DNA of 39,264 nucleotides, from contig NZ_JAJLQX010000024.1 in assembly GCF_021295095.1 (NCBI RefSeq), positions 1 through 39,264 of the forward strand. The letters run 5' to 3'. This stretch comes from Phocaeicola oris (lineage in GTDB: Bacteria; Bacteroidota; Bacteroidia; Bacteroidales; Bacteroidaceae). The stretch's first letter is position 1; the number at the start of each line of letters is the position of its first letter. This document shows, piece by piece, positions 36,345-39,264 of the stretch. A program made the translations under genes and the position numbers. The notes beneath the pieces were generated by a model, which worked only from the letters and a program-made list of their open reading frames with translations, searched no databases and was not told where the DNA came from.

Positions 36345-36846
36345 AGACATCTTATTATATGCGATTATTTGCTTGTTAAAGATACGAATCACTGCTTCTT
36401 TTTAGATAGATACAAGATTTCTTGTGGAAACCAATTATACAAACGATTGATCCGATACATGGGAATGTGAAAGGAGATATGAAAACTTTTTGTATTTCCC
36501 TTGCATAAATTAAACTTAATACTTACCTTCGCCACCGAAATCATCAATATGGTGATTTACATTCTATTACATAAATGTGTGAAGTGCGAAATCTTTTTGA
36601 GTATTACGTTTTTCTAAGGTGAATTATCGGGCAGTTCCCAATAATTCAATATCCTTTCTCTCGCGCGGGCGTACCGCTTGTTAAATTACACTTCAAACCT
36701 TTTCGCATACGCACGCATGTCAGCGTGCCGAAACCATTTATTCGTAAAGAGATTCCGATGAATCCTCTTGATTTATTATTCATACCCTTCCGCTGGACGC
36801 GCAAAGGGCATTGTAAGAGTTTAGTTCACTCAAAATAGGTTAAGTT
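36345..36846. other. Gene-free stretch before the fimbrillin locus
   Basis: This interval of about 500 bases holds no convincing gene. Its left part is AT-rich; from about 36650 it becomes GC-richer, matching the accessory genes to the right. Two hairpins without T-runs are visible: AAATCATCA/TGGTGATTT at 36538-36558 and GCACGC/GCGTGC at 36711-36728. A 26-codon open frame (36758-36838) lies just before the peptide gene but has no supporting features. No clear TAnnTTTG promoter was found, and no clear terminator for the leucine operon. Confidence 0.55.
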
Positions 36847-36999
36847 ATGAATAAAAATTTAGAAAAAAAGCAAAGTGAAAAGCAACGGGCTTACGTGAGT
36901 CCGCAAGTGACAGTCATTGAAATGGAGACCGAGAACTCGCTGCTCAGTGCCAGCGGCAATGCCGGCGGCATCGGACAGGGCGACCCTTACGGTGAGTAG
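36847..36999 (+). CDS. Short Bacteroidales peptide of unknown function, apparently frameshifted near its end
   Basis: A 50-residue product beginning with a Lys-rich stretch, then AYVSPQVTVIEMETENSLL and SASGNAGGIGQGDPYGE. The layout (Y-x-x-P-x-V near the start, an Glu/Met middle, LL-x-A-SG, then a variable tail) matches a very common but uncharacterised class of short proteins in Bacteroides and Prevotella, often near fimbrillin genes. It has no normal signal peptide. The +1 frame after the stop reads SSEFIEYEDTSDNFGNL to a TGA at 37046-37048, the acidic, aromatic tail usual in this class, so one base may have been gained or lost near 36980-36997. It lies 104 bases before the fimbrillin-like gene. 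Function unknown. Confidence 0.6.
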   Translation: MNKNLEKKQSEKQRAYVSPQVTVIEMETENSLLSASGNAGGIGQGDPYGE

Positions 37000-37103
37000 C
37001 GAGTTCATCGAGTATGAGGATACCTCGGATAATTTCGGGAACCTCTGAGATGACTAACGAGTAAACCAATACATGAGTAATTAAAACAAAAAACAAACAA
37101 GTT

Positions 37104-38738
37104 ATGAGAACAAGACATTTATCAGTATTGCCGCTGCTATTTGCGGCACTGTTCATTACAGGCTGCGCCGGCGATGAGATGCCACAACAGCCGAATGGCG
37201 GCGGAACGAAAGGAAATACCGCTACAGCCACCACCGCCTTTACGGGCGAGACGCAAACCCCGTCCACAATTAATGCAAAGGAATTCAAGCCACAGACCCG
37301 CACCGCAGCCACCCATACCATAGGCAACGGCGCAAGTGTTACATGGACGGCGACGGACAAAATCTGGGTGAAGGACGACGCCGGAGTCTTTCAACAGAGC
37401 AATGCCGTAACATTCCCCGATGCCGGCAACGAGGCTAAAGGCAGATTCGACTTAGGCAGCAGTACCTTCACCGGCACTACCCACGCCGTGGCCTATACCA
37501 ACACGGCATCTGCCACGGAAGTGGAAATCAAGAGTGAGCAGACACAGTCGGCTCCCAACAACTTCGAGCATCTCGGCGAGTCGGGCGACTGCGGCATAGC
37601 CACTGCCACGGGCAACGCAGGCAACTATAAGTTTACCCTCGAGCATAAGGCATCGTACCTCTGCCTGCTGCCACGAACCGCAAACATCGCACTCCAGAGC
37701 TGCAAGCTGATGAAGATAGAGGTGGAGGCTGACAAGGGCATTGCCGGCACATTCACATTCACAGAGAACGGGCTTTCCCCCGCGCCCACATCCGGTGAAG
37801 CAAATAAAATCACGCTGACTTGTGGCTCGGACGGCTTCCCCCTCACCAATGCGGATACCGATATTACAACGAACGGATCGTACATGGTCATAGCTCCAGG
37901 AACCTACAACCTGACGATACGCTATTGGGTAAAGGATGCCGACACAGGTACGGAAGGCAAAATCACCAAGGCGCTGTCTTCCCTCACCTGCAAGGCGGGC
38001 AAGATACACGACATCACCGCCAACCTTGACGTGAGCGATTACTCCGGTTGGCTGTATTACATGTGGGATGCCAAGCAGCCTTACTGGTATGGTCACGAAT
38101 GGAACAAGACAGGTTATACCGTAGGCATGGATCAGCCAACTGTCAACGGTAACACTGGTAGTGCTTACCCTAAGGACAATTCTGATACTCGTTGGTATAA
38201 CATCGCTTACAACGGTTATGGCATAGCGACTTCCGGTAGCCAAAATCCGCTCTTCACTCCTACCTCCGCCTCTCACGTCCCTAACGCCAACGAGATGTCG
38301 TGGTACTGTATGCAGGGCGACCCCCGCTGGGATGCCGATGAGCTATGGACTACCATGGGGCATCTTTACAAGGGCGGGATATGGCTGAAGAAACTCTCTA
38401 AGATTGCCGAGGCCGCAGGCAAATCCCTTGCCGATCTGAAAGAAAAGTCTGCTGACGGAAGCACTGACATGCGTACATCCGGCCAGTCCTGCAATAAAAC
38501 TCCGGGCAGCATCCTTCCCACTGCTTCTGAGCAAGTCGACTACTTCTATCTGCCTGCCATAAGCTACTACGATTCCGGGATGCTCTACAACGCTGGCTAC
38601 TACGGCGGTTACTGGTCATTGAGTGCCGCTCCTACGAGCGCAGATGCTGGTGCATACGCCCTACTCTTCAGCTCGGATACTGTGGAACTGCGTTGCTACG
38701 ACCGCAGCAATGGGTATGCGGCTGTTCCGTTCGAGTAA
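37104..38738 (+). CDS. Fimbrillin-like lipoprotein with FISUMP/C-lectin-like C-terminus
   Basis: A 544-residue lipoprotein. The signal peptide ends in a lipobox, FITGC, with Cys21. Residues about 60-320 resemble Bacteroidales fimbrillins (Mfa/Fim-like): TRTAATHTIGNGASVTWTATD, KFTLEHKASYLCLL, MVIAPGTYNLTIRYWV and KAGKIHDITANLDV. Residues about 325-544 form a separate domain whose end, YYGGYWSLSAAPTSADAGAY then LLFSSDTVEL and RSNGYAAVPF, resembles the FISUMP/C-lectin fold. It is probably a fimbrial tip or surface adhesin. Its DNA is visibly GC-richer than the metabolic genes to the left, which suggests transfer. No anchor or usher genes (Mfa2-like) lie nearby. The GC bias also opens a long antisense frame that I consider spurious. 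Confidence 0.72.
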   Translation: MRTRHLSVLPLLFAALFITGCAGDEMPQQPNGGGTKGNTATATTAFTGETQTPSTINAKEFKPQTRTAATHTIGNGASVTWTATDKIWVKDDAGVFQQSNAVTFPDAGNEAKGRFDLGSSTFTGTTHAVAYTNTASATEVEIKSEQTQSAPNNFEHLGESGDCGIATATGNAGNYKFTLEHKASYLCLLPRTANIALQSCKLMKIEVEADKGIAGTFTFTENGLSPAPTSGEANKITLTCGSDGFPLTNADTDITTNGSYMVIAPGTYNLTIRYWVKDADTGTEGKITKALSSLTCKAGKIHDITANLDVSDYSGWLYYMWDAKQPYWYGHEWNKTGYTVGMDQPTVNGNTGSAYPKDNSDTRWYNIAYNGYGIATSGSQNPLFTPTSASHVPNANEMSWYCMQGDPRWDADELWTTMGHLYKGGIWLKKLSKIAEAAGKSLADLKEKSADGSTDMRTSGQSCNKTPGSILPTASEQVDYFYLPAISYYDSGMLYNAGYYGGYWSLSAAPTSADAGAYALLFSSDTVELRCYDRSNGYAAVPFE

Positions 38739-38817
38739 CCCGCTGTTGTCCTCTTGAAAATCGCTCTTTGACATATTGACACATACATGACGGGAAAATG
38801 AAAAACCCTATTGGAAT

Positions 38818-38848
38818 TTGGAATTTTCCATTGAAAAACATATATTTG
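38818..38848 (+). promoter_or_regulatory. Promoter for the antitoxin-like gene
   Basis: TTG at 38818-38820 and TATATTTG at 38841-38848 with a 20-base spacer match the consensus exactly. AAAGGAGG (38868-38875) provides an unusually strong ribosome site seven bases before the start codon. A palindrome TGGAATTTTCCA lies within the spacer and could be an operator. Confidence 0.75.
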
Positions 38849-38882
38849 CGATGGAAAATAGAAAAACAAAGGAGGAAAAAAG

Positions 38883-39122
38883 ATGACACAGATTTTGGTA
38901 ACACTCGATGAAGATTCTGCTACGCAGAGCATCCGCCGTGCCATCGGTATGCTTCGCGGTGTGACTTCCACCTCTATTTACAAAGGTGGGGATCAGACAC
39001 GCAAGGCGTATGTAAAGGAAACGCTGACACGTGCAGTCGATGAACTGAAGACTGCTAAGGGCAAAGGCATGAAAATGCAGAAAGCGGACGATTTTATCAA
39101 GGAACTGGAAGAGGGCGTATGA
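38883..39122 (+). CDS. Small protein, candidate antitoxin
   Basis: A 79-residue cytoplasmic protein. The N-terminus (TQILVTLDEDSATQSIRRAI) looks like a strand followed by a helix, as in small antitoxins; the C-terminal half is a charged helix (AVDELKTAKGKGMKMQKADD). I do not recognise the family with confidence. Three features suggest a type II antitoxin: its size, its own strong promoter with a possible operator, and a second gene starting inside its stop codon (ATGA at 39119-39122). That partner is cut by an IS after seven codons, so a toxin identity cannot be confirmed. If correct, this is an orphan antitoxin. It lies after the fimbrillin-like gene but has its own promoter. Confidence 0.45.
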   Translation: MTQILVTLDEDSATQSIRRAIGMLRGVTSTSIYKGGDQTRKAYVKETLTRAVDELKTAKGKGMKMQKADDFIKELEEGV

Positions 39123-39145
39123 CAGTCGAGATTTATTTAACGTGA
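39119..39145 (+). pseudogene. Second gene of the antitoxin-like operon, truncated by an IS
   Basis: The start codon overlaps the previous stop. Only seven native codons remain (MTVEIYL) before the IS begins at 39141, where the frame runs into a TGA at 39143-39145. The strand-like start resembles RelE/ParE-type toxins, but seven residues cannot prove it. The rest of the gene would lie beyond the right end of the IS, outside the window. Confidence 0.5.
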
Positions 39146-39264
39146 GTTCGATGAATTATAACTGTCTAAAAAATTGGTGATTAGCGAAAATTGTTATATT
39201 TTTATAGTGCTGAAATACAAATAAATACTAACAACAATCGCTATGATCACCGAAAGCAAAGTTA
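39141..39264 (+). mobile_element. Left end of an IS982-like insertion sequence (partial)
   Basis: The terminal repeat CGTGAGTTCGATGAATT (39141-39157) matches the inverted right end at 104-120 with one mismatch. It is followed by an AT-rich leader and a start codon at 39243 that opens MITESKV, a beginning I associate with IS982-family transposases of Bacteroides. The element continues past the window. It has the same orientation as the copy at the left edge and interrupts the gene after the antitoxin-like one. The adjoining host octamer is TTATTTAA (39133-39140). Confidence 0.75.
39243..39264 (+). CDS. IS982-like transposase, N-terminal fragment
   Basis: Seven full codons (MITESKV) of a rightward frame at the extreme right edge, inside the IS left end. 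The family call relies on remembered similarity and on the paired terminal repeat at the left edge of the window, where the transposase C-terminus is found. No catalytic residue is visible. Confidence 0.5.

Noticed and set aside
36758-36838. 26-codon frame just before the short peptide gene
   Set aside because: No family resemblance or ribosome site; its length is expected by chance.
37452-38276. 274-codon minus-strand frame opposite the fimbrillin-like gene
   Set aside because: It is a shadow produced by GC-rich codons of the fimbrillin-like gene; the plus-strand product has a lipobox and a family match.
1-39264. Window as a small circular element because both edges share the IS and TTATTTAA
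   Set aside because: It carries chromosomal housekeeping genes (proS, leu, kdsB) and no replication gene, and joining the edges does not restore either interrupted gene.

Overview
The window comes from a member of the Bacteroidales, most likely Bacteroides or Phocaeicola. Three things point there. Promoters have the TTG-N(18-21)-TAnnTTTG form. Several families are typical of the order: a SusC-like TonB barrel, a DUF4876-type lipoprotein, fimbrillin and HU-HIG proteins. Most starts lack a strong Shine-Dalgarno sequence. No rRNA, tRNA, CRISPR array or complete mobile element is visible.

Both edges lie inside copies of an IS982-like insertion sequence in the same orientation. Bases 1-120 are the right end of one copy (transposase C-terminus plus terminal repeat). 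Bases 39141-39264 are the left end of another. Each edge element has cut a gene: a TonB-dependent receptor on the left and the second gene of a toxin-antitoxin-like pair on the right. The host sequence beside each edge carries the same octamer, TTATTTAA.

121-11409 is a surface/periplasm locus: receptor barrel fragment, DUF4876-like lipoprotein, DUF6850-like outer-membrane barrel with an amber stop at codon 34, then three tandem paralogous gingipain-like (clan CD, C25-like) cysteine peptidases with HEAT-repeat C-terminal halves. The peptidases are intact while two of the three envelope partners are broken. This locus is the best candidate for a poorly described system.

11410-16500 holds a five-unit 22-bp repeat array, a leftward operon (folK, ArdC-like protein with a degenerate zinc motif), a divergent kdsB / inactive M16 pair, and a periplasmic MORN-repeat protein. 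16584-28000 holds glycogen metabolism in two blocks (DUF2461-glgB-DUF6057 and debranching enzyme-glycosyltransferase-GH57), separated by proS and an HU-like gene whose leader carries a four-unit 23-bp palindrome array. After a strong terminator come a YitT-family gene and the leucine operon: promoter, Leu/Ile-rich leader peptide with a clear attenuator, leuA, leuC, leuD, a second LeuA-like synthase (possibly citramalate synthase), leuB, and a TPR protein.

36345 to the end is accessory and GC-richer: a roughly 500-base non-coding stretch, a 50-residue Bacteroidales peptide apparently frameshifted near its end, a fimbrillin-like lipoprotein with a FISUMP/C-lectin-like C-terminus, and an antitoxin-like gene whose partner is cut by the second IS.
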